From Mycolicibacterium litorale (GTDB taxonomy: Bacteria > Actinomycetota > Actinomycetes > Mycobacteriales > Mycobacteriaceae), in assembly GCA_002007745.1 (NCBI GenBank), contig CP019882.1, positions 3,410,001-3,474,000 on the forward strand: 64,000 nt of DNA, in the 5' to 3' direction. Position numbers and translations under genes: made by a program. Of the stretch, positions 9,005 to 18,725 are shown piece by piece. The notes below the pieces were generated by a model that did no database searches, had not been told where the DNA came from, and saw only the letters and a program-made list of their open reading frames with translations. How positions within the stretch are numbered: position 1 is the first letter of the stretch; each line of letters opens with the position of its first letter.

Positions 9005-9687
9005 AGCCGCAGGTGGTTGGAGGCGGCGGCAGCCCGGCGGCGCAGCGCCTCGACCGCGGCGGCGGGATCGTCTGCGCCGTAGACCGCGGAGCCGGCCACG
9101 AAGCAGTCCACCCCGGCCTCGGCGGCCAGCTCGATGGTCTCGGCGTTGATGCCCCCGTCGATCTCGACGAGGATGGTCAGCTCCCCGGAATCGACCAGCC
9201 GGCGCGCGGTCGCCACCTTGGTCAAGACCTCGGAGATGAAACTCTGCCCGCCGAATCCCGGCTCGACCGACATCACCAGGAGGGTGTCGAAGTCCCGCAG
9301 GATCTCCAGGTACGGCTCGAGCGGGGTGCCCGGTTTCACCGAAAGGCCCGCCTTGGCCCCGGCGGCCCGGATGTCGCGAGCCACCCCGACCGGGTTGTCG
9401 GTGGCCTCGGCGTGGAAGGTGACGTTGTAGGCACCGGCCTCGGCGTATCCGGGCGCCCACCGGTCGGGGTTCTCGATCATCAGATGGCAGTCCATCGGGA
9501 TGTCGGTGGCCGCCAGCAGACTCTGCACCACCGGCAACCCGAGGGTCAGGTTGGGCACGAAGTGCGCATCCATCACGTCGACGTGCAGCCAGTCGGCGCC
9601 TTCGACCGCGGCAGCCTCGTCGGCCAGCCGGGCGAAGTCGGCGGAGAGGATCGACGGCGCGATCAGTGGTCGAGACGGTGTCGCCAT
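9001..9687 (-). CDS. rpe: Ribulose-phosphate 3-epimerase
   Basis: Interconverts ribulose 5-phosphate and xylulose 5-phosphate in the pentose phosphate pathway; 228 aa, normal length for this TIM barrel. Visible signatures: [10 protein letters not shown] at the N-terminus, [12 protein letters not shown] with the metal and catalytic Asp, PMDCHLMI with the metal His, [10 protein letters not shown], the second catalytic Asp in VEIDGGIN, and the phosphate-binding [10 protein letters not shown] used the ATG at 9687; a GTG three codons upstream is an alternative. It follows rsmB after 65 bases and is coupled to ribD by a GTGA overlap. Confidence 0.96.
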   Translation of the reverse strand: MATPSRPLIAPSILSADFARLADEAAAVEGADWLHVDVMDAHFVPNLTLGLPVVQSLLAATDIPMDCHLMIENPDRWAPGYAEAGAYNVTFHAEATDNPVGVARDIRAAGAKAGLSVKPGTPLEPYLEILRDFDTLLVMSVEPGFGGQSFISEVLTKVATARRLVDSGELTILVEIDGGINAETIELAAEAGVDCFVAGSAVYGADDPAAAVEALRRRAAAASNHLRL

Positions 9688-9752
9688 GGCAGTCACCTTA
9701 AATGGCGGCCGCCGATGAGCCGAAATCCGTCCAGGCCGCAATGTCGGCGGGC

Positions 9753-11228
9753 CTACTGCGATTTGCGCAACGCCGCAGCGAACATGGCATCGGTGCCGTG
9801 GCGGTGCGGCCACAGCTGTACGTGCGGCCCGTCGCCCAGCTGCTCGGCCGGCGCGAACAGCGGGCGGGTGTCCAACGCCGTCACCGGGTGGCGGCGCAGC
9901 GCGTCCGAAACGACTCCGACGGTCTCGGCCAGATGCGGTGAACAGGTCGCGTAGAGCACCACTCCGCCGGGACGCGTCAGGGCGATCGCGGCGGCGAGCA
10001 GCTCCCGCTGCAGCTTGGCCAGGACCGGGACGTCGCCGGGGGTGCGCCGCCACCGCGCCTCCGGACGACGGCGCAGCGCGCCCAGACCGGTGCACGGCGC
10101 GTCGACCAGGACCCGGTCGAAGCTGCCTGGTTGCAGGCCGCTCTCTCGTCCGTCCACCCGCAGCACCTCGACCGGCAGGCCACGGGTGTTCTGCTCGACC
10201 AGATCGGCGCGTCGCGCGGCGGGTTCGACCGCCGTAACCGACGCGCCGCGCTGGGCGGCGATCGCGGCGATCAACGCGGTCTTGCCGCCCGGTCCCGAAC
10301 ACAGGTCCAGCCAGCGGCCGGCGTCCTCGCCGTCGACCGCTGCCAGCGTCAGCGCCTGAGCGACCAATTGACTGCCCTCGTCCTGGACCAGGGCCTTGCC
10401 GTCGCGCACGGCGGCCAGCCGGCCCGGATCGCCACCGGCGAGGTACACCGCGTACGGCGAGTACCTACCCACCGTTCCGTCGACCTCGGCGGCGAGGTCG
10501 ACGGCGGTCAGCACGCCGGGCCGCGCCGCCAGGTGCACACCGGGGCGGGCGTCATCGGCGGCCAGCGCGGCGTCCAGTTCGCCGGCGTCGGCACCGAGGG
10601 CGTCGGTGAAGGTCTGCGCGATCCACCGGGGATGGGCGTGCACGAAGGCGAGATGGCCGACCGGGTCGGAGGTCGCCGACGGGGCCAGCTCCGCCACCCA
10701 GGACGCCTCGTCGCGGCCCGAGATCTTGCGCAGCACTCCGTTCACGAAACCTGCTCGCACACTGTCGAATTCGATGCCGGCCTGCTCCACCGTGGTGGAC
10801 ACCGCGGCGTGCTCGGCGACGTTGGTGCGCAGCAGCTGATAGGTGCCCAGCCGCAGCAGGTCCAGCAGCACCGGATCGATCTGATCGGTGGGACGGCCCG
10901 CGGCGGCCGCGATCACCGCATCGAGCAGGCCGAGGGTCCGGCAACTGCCGTAGGCCAGCTCGGTGGCGAATGCCGCGTCGCGGCCGTGGATGCCGCGCTC
11001 ACTGAGCATCGCCGGCAGTACCAGGTTGGCGTAGGCATCCCGCTCTGAAACGGCCCGCAGCACGTCGAAGGCGGCCTGCCGGGCGGGGTCCAGCGGGGTA
11101 CGGCGCGGCCGCCGCGGCGGACGCTGTTGGGCGCGGTCCCGGCCGGGAGGCGCACCGGTGCGGTCCCGCTTTTGGAAGCCCTTGCCTCCCTGCGGCTTTC
11201 CACCACCGCGCTGCGGGCGCTCGGTCAT
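9753..11228 (-). CDS. rsmB: 16S rRNA (cytosine-967-C5) methyltransferase
   Basis: SAM-dependent m5C methyltransferase of small-subunit rRNA (also called sun or fmu), 491 aa. The first about 45 residues are a basic, Gly/Arg/Pro-rich tail. An NusB-like RNA-binding domain follows at about 48-185 ([19 protein letters not shown], then [11 protein letters not shown]), and the methyltransferase domain covers about 270-490 with the SAM site [11 protein letters not shown], the VDAPCTG motif, and the catalytic Cys in [10 protein letters not shown]. The ATG at 11228 overlaps the fmt stop (ATGA), giving the common fmt-rsmB coupling. The long basic N-terminus is probably an RNA-contacting extension. Confidence 0.94.
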   Translation of the reverse strand: MTERPQRGGGKPQGGKGFQKRDRTGAPPGRDRAQQRPPRRPRRTPLDPARQAAFDVLRAVSERDAYANLVLPAMLSERGIHGRDAAFATELAYGSCRTLGLLDAVIAAAAGRPTDQIDPVLLDLLRLGTYQLLRTNVAEHAAVSTTVEQAGIEFDSVRAGFVNGVLRKISGRDEASWVAELAPSATSDPVGHLAFVHAHPRWIAQTFTDALGADAGELDAALAADDARPGVHLAARPGVLTAVDLAAEVDGTVGRYSPYAVYLAGGDPGRLAAVRDGKALVQDEGSQLVAQALTLAAVDGEDAGRWLDLCSGPGGKTALIAAIAAQRGASVTAVEPAARRADLVEQNTRGLPVEVLRVDGRESGLQPGSFDRVLVDAPCTGLGALRRRPEARWRRTPGDVPVLAKLQRELLAAAIALTRPGGVVLYATCSPHLAETVGVVSDALRRHPVTALDTRPLFAPAEQLGDGPHVQLWPHRHGTDAMFAAALRKSQ

Positions 11229-12154
11229 GATGCCGCCACCGTCTCGTCGAGCCGCGCGCCGCGGGCCCAGTCGGCGGCGTTCATCAGCTTCTTTCCCGGC
11301 GGCTGCACCTGACCCAGCACCACCGGCTGTGAGCCGGTTCCGACCCGGACGCCGGTGCGGTCGACGGTGATCGCGCCGGGCGGCAGCGGTGCCGCGTCCT
11401 CGTCGATGCGGACCGGGCCGACCTTGACCCGCAGGTCTGCGATCATCGTCCAGGCTCCCGGGTTGGGTGTCACGGCGCGGATCCGGCGTTCGACGACATG
11501 GGCAGGCAGCTCCCAGGTGATCCGGGCCTGCTCGACGGTGATCTTCGGTGCCAGGCTCACCCCGTCAGCCGGCTGGGGTACCGCGGTCAGCGTGCCCTCG
11601 GCGATGCCGTCCATCGTGGCCTCCAGCAGGCCGGCCCCCGAGATCGACAGCCGGCCGAGTAGGTCACCCGCGGTGTCGGTCGGCTGCACCGTCTCGGTGA
11701 CCACCCCGTACACCGGGCCGGAGTCCAGGCTTGGTTCGATCAGGAAAGTTGTTGCGCCGGTGACGGCGTCACCGGCCGCGATGGCAGCCTGCACCGGTGC
11801 GGCACCGCGCCAGGCTGGCAGCAGCGAGAAATGCAGGTTGACCCAGCCGTGCGCCGGCACCGCCAACAACGGCGCACCGAGCAATGCACCGTAGGCCACC
11901 ACCGCGCAGCAATCCGGGGCGAGGTCGGCCAGTTCGGCGACGAACTCCGGTGAGTTGGGCCGGGCCGGGCGCAGCACCGGGATGCCGGCGTCCAGCGCGC
12001 GGCGGGCCACCGGCGACGGCGCCGGCTTGCCGCGCCGGCCGGCTGCGGCGTCGGGGCGGGTCAGGACCGCGATCACCTCGTGGCGGGGCGAGTCGAGCAG
12101 TCGCTGCAGCGACGGCAATGCCGGTTCTGGGGTGCCGGCGAAAATAAGTCGCAT
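11225..12154 (-). CDS. fmt: Methionyl-tRNA formyltransferase
   Basis: Formylates Met-tRNAfMet using 10-formyl-tetrahydrofolate to prime translation. The 309-aa protein has the Rossmann-type catalytic domain with [15 protein letters not shown] at the start, the folate-site signature [16 protein letters not shown] (catalytic Asn and His near 105-110), and the conserved SLDSGPVYG with the catalytic Asp. The C-terminal tRNA-binding domain begins near residue 205 ([24 protein letters not shown]). The start at 12154 is 4 bases after the lemA stop. This gene and rsmB are consecutive in most mycobacteria. Confidence 0.96.
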   Translation of the reverse strand: MRLIFAGTPEPALPSLQRLLDSPRHEVIAVLTRPDAAAGRRGKPAPSPVARRALDAGIPVLRPARPNSPEFVAELADLAPDCCAVVAYGALLGAPLLAVPAHGWVNLHFSLLPAWRGAAPVQAAIAAGDAVTGATTFLIEPSLDSGPVYGVVTETVQPTDTAGDLLGRLSISGAGLLEATMDGIAEGTLTAVPQPADGVSLAPKITVEQARITWELPAHVVERRIRAVTPNPGAWTMIADLRVKVGPVRIDEDAAPLPPGAITVDRTGVRVGTGSQPVVLGQVQPPGKKLMNAADWARGARLDETVAAS

Positions 12155-12158
12155 ACCT

Positions 12159-12695
12159 CTACTTTGGCACCTGGTAGAACTCACGTTGCGACACCCCGGC
12201 CATCGGCGCCACGAACATCCACGGAATCGTGCCGATCAGCCGGTTCACCGTGGCGACCGCGTCGTTGTAGTACTGGCGGGCGAACGCGAGCTTGTCCTCG
12301 GTGTCAGCCAGGTTCTGCTGCAGGTTCAAGAAGTTGTTCGACGAATTGAGCTGCGGGTAGGTCTGTCCCAGCGCGAGCACCTGGCCCACCGCGGTGTCGA
12401 ACTCCTTTTCCGCCGAACCCCGTTGCGCGACAGATTTTCCCGCGGTAGCTGCGGCGAGGGCGGTTTGAGCGTCGGCGACGTGGTCGAGGATCGCCTTCTC
12501 GTGAGCGGCGAAGGTCTGCACAGTCTGCACCAGGCTGGGAATCAATGCGGCCCGCCGGGTGAGTTGCACGTCGATCCCGCCCAGCGCCTCGTCGACACGG
12601 ACGTCGGCGGCCCGAACCTTGTTGTAGCCCAGCACGAATCCGACCAGTACCGCAACCGCCAACGCCAGCACGACGATCAGCACGAAGGTCACCAT
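12159..12695 (-). CDS. LemA-family membrane protein
   Basis: LemA-type protein of 178 aa: one N-terminal membrane segment (about residues 3-24) followed by a long helical domain with the conserved [34 protein letters not shown] and [18 protein letters not shown] blocks, and a REFYQVPK tail. The N-terminus is predicted outside or in the membrane with the helical domain likely extracytoplasmic, as for family members. It begins inside the last 7 bases of the upstream DUF2207 gene. LemA and glycine-rich DUF2207/TPM-type proteins often occur together and probably act as a membrane-associated unit; the biochemical role is not known. Confidence 0.88.
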   Translation of the reverse strand: MVTFVLIVVLALAVAVLVGFVLGYNKVRAADVRVDEALGGIDVQLTRRAALIPSLVQTVQTFAAHEKAILDHVADAQTALAAATAGKSVAQRGSAEKEFDTAVGQVLALGQTYPQLNSSNNFLNLQQNLADTEDKLAFARQYYNDAVATVNRLIGTIPWMFVAPMAGVSQREFYQVPK

Positions 12696-14500
12696 GAACC
12701 GCCTCCTCCCCCGCCGCCACCACCGCCACCACCGCCGCTGAACCCGCCGCCACTGCTACTGCTGCTCGAGGACGACGACTGCGCGGCGGTGTAGGCACCG
12801 ATCGAGGACGACAACGCCGACTCGAAGCTGTCGAAACTAGCACCACCACCGCCGCCGGAGGAATGCCACGTGGTGCCCGAGGAGGAGTCATACCAGTCCG
12901 GATCCGGCGGCACCTGGTTGGTGGCGGCTTGATACTTGGCGGCCCACAACGCCGCGACCCCGCCGGCCACCGCAAACGGGATGTAGGCGGTGTAGAGGTC
13001 TTTGCGGGCGGCGAAGTCGAAGCGCGACTCGGCGGAGTCGGTGGACAGCATCCGGTAGAAGCCACCCACCTGCGACCACAGCTGCCGGCCGGCCGGGGTA
13101 CGGCGACTTCCGACACCCGCGGTCCAGGACCGCGCCGAGAACAGGAAGAACACCGCAAACGGCAGACCCCACAGGGTGGCCGACGCCCAGATGAAGGCGC
13201 AGACGGCCAGCACCAGCGCGACGACATTGGCCAGCCGCAGCCACAACTCCTTGGAACGCTTGACCATCAGGCCACCGTCGAATGCCCACTTGCGCGCCGC
13301 GGTGGCCATGTCGGCCTTGGCCTTGGTCAGTTTCTTGCCCGCGGTCACCGTGCCGTTGGCGTCGAACCGGGCGTCGGGCCCGACCACCTTGAGCGCCGCG
13401 GCGACGTCCAGACTGACCGGATCGATGCCCTTCCACGCGTTGTACGGGGCGTTGCCGGTGATGGTCCACTTCTTGTCGCTGACCTGGTGCAGTGCGACAA
13501 GCTTGCGTTCGGCCAGATAGAACAGCGTCGCCGTGAGCCCCTGCTCGGGCACCTTCTCGGTTCGGATGTACTCGCACTGCACCGGGCCGAGCCCGGGAGG
13601 CGGCGCGTATTGCAGCGGGAAACCCGGCGACGGTTCAACCGTCGTCCGCCACCACAGATAGCCGCCCAATCCCGCGGCCAGCGTCGCACCCAACAGCCAC
13701 ACCGCGGCCGGCACCGACCGGCCAAGGACCGGGTCCCAGCGGTAGGTCCACGGCAGCTCGGTTCGCGGCGGAGTCGGGATGTCGACCCCGGCTCGCACGG
13801 TCACCGGTGTTCGCGGCGCCAGGCCGGTGGCCGACACCCGCACGGTGTCACCGCTGACGGTCAGTCCGTCGCACGCTCGGCCGACGCCGTATCCGACCGA
13901 GCATTGGGCGCCGGTGACGCCGCCGGGCAAGGTGACCGAGATGTCGGCGCGGTCGATCTGGTTGTTCCACGCCGGGGCGATGACATTCCAGAAGAACGCC
14001 GAGGGCGCCGACGGGTCACCGGTCGACGAGGCGAACGCCTTACCGGCGCCGCTACTGCCCGGATCGAGGACACCGTCGATCGTGTAGCGGATCCGGAAGA
14101 CGTGGGTGCCGTAGTCGAGGTAACGGTCGGGGTCACCGATCTTGGCCACCCGGAACCGGGTGCCGCTCTCCCACAGCAGTTGGTAGGGCACCGGCCGGTC
14201 GTCGAGCAGGATCTCGGTCACCCGGGGCGGCTGGCGGATGTGCGGTGCGTTGGGGTTGGCCACGTCCCAGTAGCGGAAGATCCCGTGCCGACCGCCCGGA
14301 AAATCTCCGGTGATGAGTTCGGTGGCCTCCAGCCGGCCCTGCCGGTCGACGACGTAGTCGGCGCGGTAGTCGGTGATGACGACCGGGTCCGAGGGCGGAC
14401 CGCCCTGCTCGGCCCCGGAGAACAACAGCGGCCACAGCAGCCCGACGGCAATGAGCAACAAGGTGATCGGCAAGCCGATGAACCGGCCGATCCACTTCAT
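12689..14500 (-). CDS. DUF2207 membrane protein with Ser/Gly-rich tail
   Basis: 603-aa membrane protein. A membrane segment at about residues 8-28 leads into an extracytoplasmic beta-rich DUF2207 domain (ITDYRADYVVDRQGRLEATE; then HGIFRYWDV; then DYGTHVFRIRYTIDG). Further hydrophobic segments occur near 265-285, near 430-465 as a pair, and near 515-530. The last about 60 residues are Ser runs and Gly runs ending in GSW, like the glycine-rich tails of YgcG/TPM-type proteins. A GGAGG ribosome-binding sequence precedes the ATG at 14500. It overlaps lemA, supporting a shared function. No catalytic motif is visible. Confidence 0.85.
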   Translation of the reverse strand: MKWIGRFIGLPITLLLIAVGLLWPLLFSGAEQGGPPSDPVVITDYRADYVVDRQGRLEATELITGDFPGGRHGIFRYWDVANPNAPHIRQPPRVTEILLDDRPVPYQLLWESGTRFRVAKIGDPDRYLDYGTHVFRIRYTIDGVLDPGSSGAGKAFASSTGDPSAPSAFFWNVIAPAWNNQIDRADISVTLPGGVTGAQCSVGYGVGRACDGLTVSGDTVRVSATGLAPRTPVTVRAGVDIPTPPRTELPWTYRWDPVLGRSVPAAVWLLGATLAAGLGGYLWWRTTVEPSPGFPLQYAPPPGLGPVQCEYIRTEKVPEQGLTATLFYLAERKLVALHQVSDKKWTITGNAPYNAWKGIDPVSLDVAAALKVVGPDARFDANGTVTAGKKLTKAKADMATAARKWAFDGGLMVKRSKELWLRLANVVALVLAVCAFIWASATLWGLPFAVFFLFSARSWTAGVGSRRTPAGRQLWSQVGGFYRMLSTDSAESRFDFAARKDLYTAYIPFAVAGGVAALWAAKYQAATNQVPPDPDWYDSSSGTTWHSSGGGGGASFDSFESALSSSIGAYTAAQSSSSSSSSSGGGFSGGGGGGGGGGGGGSW

Positions 14501-14527
14501 CTTGCCTCCGCTGGGTGGTGGTCGGAC

Positions 14528-16555
14528 TCACCCTATGTGCAACGGATCGATCTGTACTCGAACTGCCTCGTGGTCGTGGCGGGCACTCTGGATCGCGGTG
14601 GCATGACGCAGCGAGGCAGCCAACGCCAGCCCCTCGTCTTTGCGGACCCGAACCAGCATCCGGATGGCCCGCTCGCCGGCCGCGGTGGCGGGCGGACGGC
14701 GAACCCCGGGCGGCAGGTCGACGGGCCCGAGCAGGTCGGCATCCTCGGGTAATTCGGCATGCGTGAGCAGCGCCGATACCGCCTCGGACGAGCCGTCGAC
14801 GGCGGCCATGTGCACGCTCGGCGGCAGGCCCACCTCGGCGCGGGCATCCAGTTCGGCCTCGGCGTGACCGACCGGATCCCATTTGATCAGCGCCTGCACG
14901 GTGGCGATGGCGGACTCGGCGACCACCGCCACCACCCCGCCCTCACCGCGGGAGCGCACCTGCGCGGCGGCGGCCATCCAGCGCCGCAGAGTGTCCTCGG
15001 CTGCGCGCAGGTCTTGACGCCCCAGCAACGCCCAGCTGTCGAGCAGCAGGGCGGCACCGTACCCGTCGGGGGCGCGCGGCTCGGCGCCGGGCGTGGCGAC
15101 GACGAGGGCCGGCCCCGGCCCGATCTCGGTGTGCACGGCGTCACCGGCAGAGGTGATCACCGTCGTGCCGGGGAATGCCCGGCCCATTTCCTCGGCAGTG
15201 CGGCGCGCCCCCACGACCACGGCGCGGATCTCGCCGGAACCGCAGCGCTGGCAGCGCAGCGCGGTGTCGATGCGCCCGCACCAGCGGCACACCGCTCCGG
15301 TCGCGTTCCCAAGCCGCTGCGCCGGCGATGGGGAGCCTGAGCCGGATAACGACAGCGGCCCGGTGCAGTGCCGGCAGCGGGCGATCGTGCGGCACCGGGC
15401 ACACGCCACGGACGGGATGTAACCGCGTCGGGGCACCTGGATCAGGACCGGCTCGTCGCGGTCCAGGGCGGCACGGGCCGCCCGCAGGGCGAGCGAGGGC
15501 ATCCGGGCCGAGCGCGCCGCAGGGTCGCGCTCCTCGGCGTAACCGGCATCGTCGAGGGCGACCACACGCGGGGCCGCGGCCCGCACGGTCGGTCGTGCGG
15601 CCACCAGATCGTGCGCCCAGCCGCTGCGCACCAGGGCGTGCGCCTCGGCAGTGCGGGCATAACCGCCGATCACCGCCGCACACCGCAACTGGTGGGCGCG
15701 CAGCATCGCCACCTCGCGGGCATGCGGGTAGGGCGCCCGCGGCTCGGCCAGGGTGTCGTCTCCGTCATCCCAGACGATGACCAGACCGAGCCGCTCGACG
15801 GGCGCGAACACCGCACTGCGGGTGCCGATCACCAGCCGGGCCTGCCCGCGCAGCACCGACAACCAGCGCCGGTAGCGCGCCGACGGTCCCAGACCGGCCG
15901 ACAGCGCGACCACCACGGACGGGTCGACGCGAGCGGTGGCGGCCTGGAAAAGTGCGTCGATGTCGCGTTGATCGGGGACGACGGCGAGCACCCCGTAGCC
16001 GCCGCTGATCGCGGCCGCGGCGGCCTCGGCAACCCGGTCACACCACGCTTCCCCGGGCAAGGCCTGCCAGACCGCACGGGCCGCCCGTCCGTCGTGCAGC
16101 GCGCCGAGGAACTGCGGGCCGCCGCCGTACCGGGCCCAGCCGGTGGGGTCGACCGGATCCATGACCGGCAGCAGCGACGCTTCGGGCGCCGCCTTCTCGG
16201 CCCGAGCGTGCCGGGGCGGAATGGCCAGCCGCAGCACATCGGGCCGGGTGCCGGCGTACCGGGCGGCGACCGCGTCCACGAGCCGACGCACGTCCGGGGT
16301 GAGGACGGGCTCGGCCGAGATCACCCGGTCCAGCCAGCCCAACTGTCCGACGTGGTCGGTGTCGGAACGTCGTTCGAGCAGAAACGCATCGACCAGGCGA
16401 CCGTGGAACCGCACCCGCACCCGCACCCCGGGCTGGGCATCGTCGGACTGTTCGGCCGACACCAGGTAGTCGAACTCGCGGTCGAGGTGCGGGACCGACA
16501 ACATCGGCAACACCCGGGCGATGGGTTCGTGCTCGGCGGCGCGCCGGATCGGCAT
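14528..16555 (-). CDS. priA: Primosomal protein N'-like PriA lacking helicase motifs
   Basis: 675-aa homologue of the replication-restart protein PriA, involved in recognising abandoned forks. The N-terminal DNA-binding region is intact (VARVLPMLSVPHLDREFDYLV). In the middle, the Walker A motif is absent (the region reads SGGYGVLAVVPDQRD) and the DEAH box is replaced by VIVWDDGDDTLAEP. The zinc-binding part is kept, with Cys pairs in ACARC, CRHC, CRWC and CQRC. Actinobacterial PriA proteins are known to lack the helicase signature, so this is a family trait, not local damage. An insertion of about nine residues (around SPSPAQRLGN) lies between Cys pairs, relative to the M. tuberculosis protein as I recall it. 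Confidence 0.9.
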   Translation of the reverse strand: MPIRRAAEHEPIARVLPMLSVPHLDREFDYLVSAEQSDDAQPGVRVRVRFHGRLVDAFLLERRSDTDHVGQLGWLDRVISAEPVLTPDVRRLVDAVAARYAGTRPDVLRLAIPPRHARAEKAAPEASLLPVMDPVDPTGWARYGGGPQFLGALHDGRAARAVWQALPGEAWCDRVAEAAAAAISGGYGVLAVVPDQRDIDALFQAATARVDPSVVVALSAGLGPSARYRRWLSVLRGQARLVIGTRSAVFAPVERLGLVIVWDDGDDTLAEPRAPYPHAREVAMLRAHQLRCAAVIGGYARTAEAHALVRSGWAHDLVAARPTVRAAAPRVVALDDAGYAEERDPAARSARMPSLALRAARAALDRDEPVLIQVPRRGYIPSVACARCRTIARCRHCTGPLSLSGSGSPSPAQRLGNATGAVCRWCGRIDTALRCQRCGSGEIRAVVVGARRTAEEMGRAFPGTTVITSAGDAVHTEIGPGPALVVATPGAEPRAPDGYGAALLLDSWALLGRQDLRAAEDTLRRWMAAAAQVRSRGEGGVVAVVAESAIATVQALIKWDPVGHAEAELDARAEVGLPPSVHMAAVDGSSEAVSALLTHAELPEDADLLGPVDLPPGVRRPPATAAGERAIRMLVRVRKDEGLALAASLRHATAIQSARHDHEAVRVQIDPLHIG

Positions 16556-16589
16556 CGTCGAAGACTAACGACGGCGCCGACAAAAGCTG

Positions 16590-17324
16590 TCAGGCGGTTG
16601 CTCGACGGCCGAAGAAGAATCCCGCCGTAATCAACAGCTGAGACGCCGCGTACACCCACCAGATCGGCACCTCCAGCGCCGCGGAATTCAGAACGAACCG
16701 CCCGATGCCGATCATCGCGTCGGACACCGCGAAGCACACCGCCCCCAGCGCCGTCCACCGGGTGGGCAGCTCGGCCAGCAGGGCCGCACACACCATCGCG
16801 CCGAGCACGGTGATGTACACCGTCACCGGGACGGTCAGCCCGGCGGCCAGCAGGCGCGGCCAAAACCAGACCAGCAGGCCGACGCAGGCGACGACCATGA
16901 CGGCTGCCGCGGCCAGGCGCGGACGGCTGCGACCGCGCAGCGGCAGCAGCGCGCCCAGGTAGCAGAGGTGGGCGATCAGGAAGGAGCCGAGTCCGAGCAC
17001 GAACGACGGCTGCCACCAGGGCATGGCCAGGAAGAAGTCACCGCCGGCCGAGAACAGCAATGCCGCCACCAGCCAGCGCCGCTCCCGGGCGATCGGATGC
17101 CGCAGTGCCGCCACCGCCAGCAGCACAGCCATCAGCGCTTTGACGGCAGGCTGGCCGGGAAAGCGTCCGGTCAGCTCCGAACCGCCGGGCAGCCGCAGCG
17201 CGGTGGCGATCAAAAAGATGCCGTAACCGGCGGCGGCCGCCGACGCGGCCAGCCACCACGTTGTCAGAGTGCGTAAGTACGGTGAGCTGATGCCCAGCTT
17301 GGACAGACCGCCGGTGGACGCCAT
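16590..17324 (-). CDS. YhhN-family membrane protein (lysoplasmalogenase-like)
   Basis: Integral-membrane protein of up to 244 aa with about eight hydrophobic segments, matching the YhhN/TMEM86 family by [14 protein letters not shown] near residue 95, [10 protein letters not shown], and [13 protein letters not shown] near the C-terminus; the conserved Asp residues in the membrane (SAGGD, VSDAM) are the likely active site. Family members include alkenyl ether (lysoplasmalogen) hydrolases, but the bacterial substrate is uncertain. The only usable start codon is the ATG at 17324, which places the 5' end opposite the first codons of the divergent esterase gene. Same position as the membrane protein next to priA in M. 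tuberculosis. Confidence 0.8.
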   Translation of the reverse strand: MASTGGLSKLGISSPYLRTLTTWWLAASAAAAGYGIFLIATALRLPGGSELTGRFPGQPAVKALMAVLLAVAALRHPIARERRWLVAALLFSAGGDFFLAMPWWQPSFVLGLGSFLIAHLCYLGALLPLRGRSRPRLAAAAVMVVACVGLLVWFWPRLLAAGLTVPVTVYITVLGAMVCAALLAELPTRWTALGAVCFAVSDAMIGIGRFVLNSAALEVPIWWVYAASQLLITAGFFFGRRATA

Positions 17325-18234
17325 CCTGCAGAAGGTACTGGACGCGGTGCCGTTTCAGTTGACTGTGGACGACGGGATCGAGGAGGCGCGCCGCCGGCTC
17401 CGGGAGCTGCCGCGCCGCCCGGTCCATCCGGCTCTGCGCGTGGAGGACCATCACATCGACGGGCCGGCCGGGCCGATCCCGCTACGGGTGTACTGGCCGG
17501 ACGGCGTCGCAGCCGGGTCGCTTCCCGTCACCATGTACTTCCACGGCGGCGGGTTCGCCGTCGGCGATCTGGACACCCACGACGGGACGGCGCGCGAGCA
17601 CGCCGTCGCCGCGTCCACCCTGGTGGTCTCCGTCGACTATCGGCTGGCCCCGGAGCATCCCTACCCCGCCGCCGTCGACGACGTGTGGGCCGCAACCCGC
17701 TGGGTCGCCGGCAACGCCGAGCGCTTCGGTGCGGACGCCACCCGGCTGGCGGTTGCCGGCGACTCTGCCGGTGGCACGCTCGCGGCGGTGGTGGCCCAGT
17801 TGGCCCGCGACAACGGCGGGCCTCGGATCGCCTTCCAACTCCTCTGGTATCCGTCGACGATGTGGGACACCTCGCTGCCGTCGTTCACGGAGAACGCGCA
17901 GGCGCCGGTGCTCGACAACGCCGCGATCGCCGCCTTCACCCGCTGGTATGCCGGCCACCTCGACCTGAGTGACCCGCCGGCGGCGCTGGCCCCGGGGCGC
18001 GCGCCCGACCTGTCCGGGTTGCCGCCGACCTACATCGCCGTCGCCGGACACGACCCGCTGCGCGACGACGGAGCCCGCTACGCCGAGTTGCTCGCCGCCG
18101 CCGATGTAACGGTGGAGCTGCACAATGCCGACACACTGGTGCATGGCTACCTCGGTTACGCCGGGGTGGTGCCGGCCGCCACCGAGGCGACCGACCGTGG
18201 ACTGGCTGCGTTACGGGCCGCTCTGCACGCTTGA
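17290..18234 (+). CDS. Alpha/beta-hydrolase, LipH-like esterase
   Basis: Esterase/lipase of the hormone-sensitive-lipase family, 314 aa. The oxyanion-hole motif [10 protein letters not shown] lies near residues 84-93, the nucleophile motif [10 protein letters not shown] near 156-165, and the catalytic His is in LVHGYLGY near 287, with the Asp in [17 protein letters not shown]. These features and the gene order next to priA match LipH (Rv1399c). The ATG at 17290 is used; an in-frame GTG at 17269 would add seven residues. Its first codons overlap the 5' end of the divergent YhhN gene, so the two promoters must lie within each other's coding region. No signal peptide, so cytoplasmic. Confidence 0.9.
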   Translation: MPSLDRPPVDAILQKVLDAVPFQLTVDDGIEEARRRLRELPRRPVHPALRVEDHHIDGPAGPIPLRVYWPDGVAAGSLPVTMYFHGGGFAVGDLDTHDGTAREHAVAASTLVVSVDYRLAPEHPYPAAVDDVWAATRWVAGNAERFGADATRLAVAGDSAGGTLAAVVAQLARDNGGPRIAFQLLWYPSTMWDTSLPSFTENAQAPVLDNAAIAAFTRWYAGHLDLSDPPAALAPGRAPDLSGLPPTYIAVAGHDPLRDDGARYAELLAAADVTVELHNADTLVHGYLGYAGVVPAATEATDRGLAALRAALHA

Positions 18235-18265
18235 CCAGCCGCAACGACGCGGTAACCAGCAAACC

Positions 18266-18294
18266 TTGTCGGGACCGTCCGGACAGGCCACAAT
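18266..18294 (+). promoter_or_regulatory. Candidate promoter of the haemophore-like gene
   Basis: TTGTCG (18266-18271) and CACAAT (18289-18294) are separated by exactly 17 bases and sit 36 bases upstream of the ATG at 18330, fitting a housekeeping-type promoter with a short leader. It is a visual match only. Confidence 0.4.
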
Positions 18295-18329
18295 GGCAAC
18301 AGATGTCACAATTGGGAGGGATTTACCCC

Positions 18330-18725
18330 ATGAAAACTGCTGAAGCTGCCGCATCCCGGCGAACGCTCGGCATCTGCCTGGGCTCGTTGGCGGCCGGTCT
18401 GGCCGCGGCCGTGATCGCCGCCCCGGCCGCGGTCGCCGCGCCGGACTGCAGCAAGCCCGCTGTCGATGCTCAGGTCGCGACCTCGCAAGGCCAGATCCAG
18501 GGCTACCTCAACACCCACCCCGACGGTCAGCGGGTGCTGATGACCGCGGCCCTGCAGCCGCGCGCCCAGGCCGCCGCCACCCTGCAGGCCTACGCCCAGG
18601 ACAACCCGCAGGAGTACCAGGAGTTCACCGCGCTCCTGGCCCCGCTCGGCACGCTGCAGAAGCAGTGCGGCGTCCAGGTCATCCCGCCGCAGTATCAGTG
18701 GGCGTTCGACCAGTTCGTCGGCTGA
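18330..18725 (+). CDS. Secreted haemophore-type haem-binding protein
   Basis: 131-aa exported protein. The N-terminal signal peptide has a basic start, a hydrophobic core and an Ala-rich cleavage region (AVAAPD near residue 39). The mature part is a small helical domain with two Cys (PDCSKP near 41, KQCGV near 115) and the pattern of the mycobacterial haemophore domain ([14 protein letters not shown]; then [14 protein letters not shown]). Relatives such as Rv0203 scavenge haem outside the cell; haem binding here is inferred. GGGAGGG at 18314-18320 supports the ATG. The 3' end overlaps the convergent AraC regulator gene by 47 bases. Confidence 0.8.
   Translation: MKTAEAAASRRTLGICLGSLAAGLAAAVIAAPAAVAAPDCSKPAVDAQVATSQGQIQGYLNTHPDGQRVLMTAALQPRAQAAATLQAYAQDNPQEYQEFTALLAPLGTLQKQCGVQVIPPQYQWAFDQFVG

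Noticed and set aside
12689..12850. Gly/Ser-codon-rich stretch as a PE_PGRS-like element
   Set aside because: It is the low-complexity tail of the DUF2207 protein; there is no PE domain and the Gly pattern is not GGA/GGN repeats of that family.
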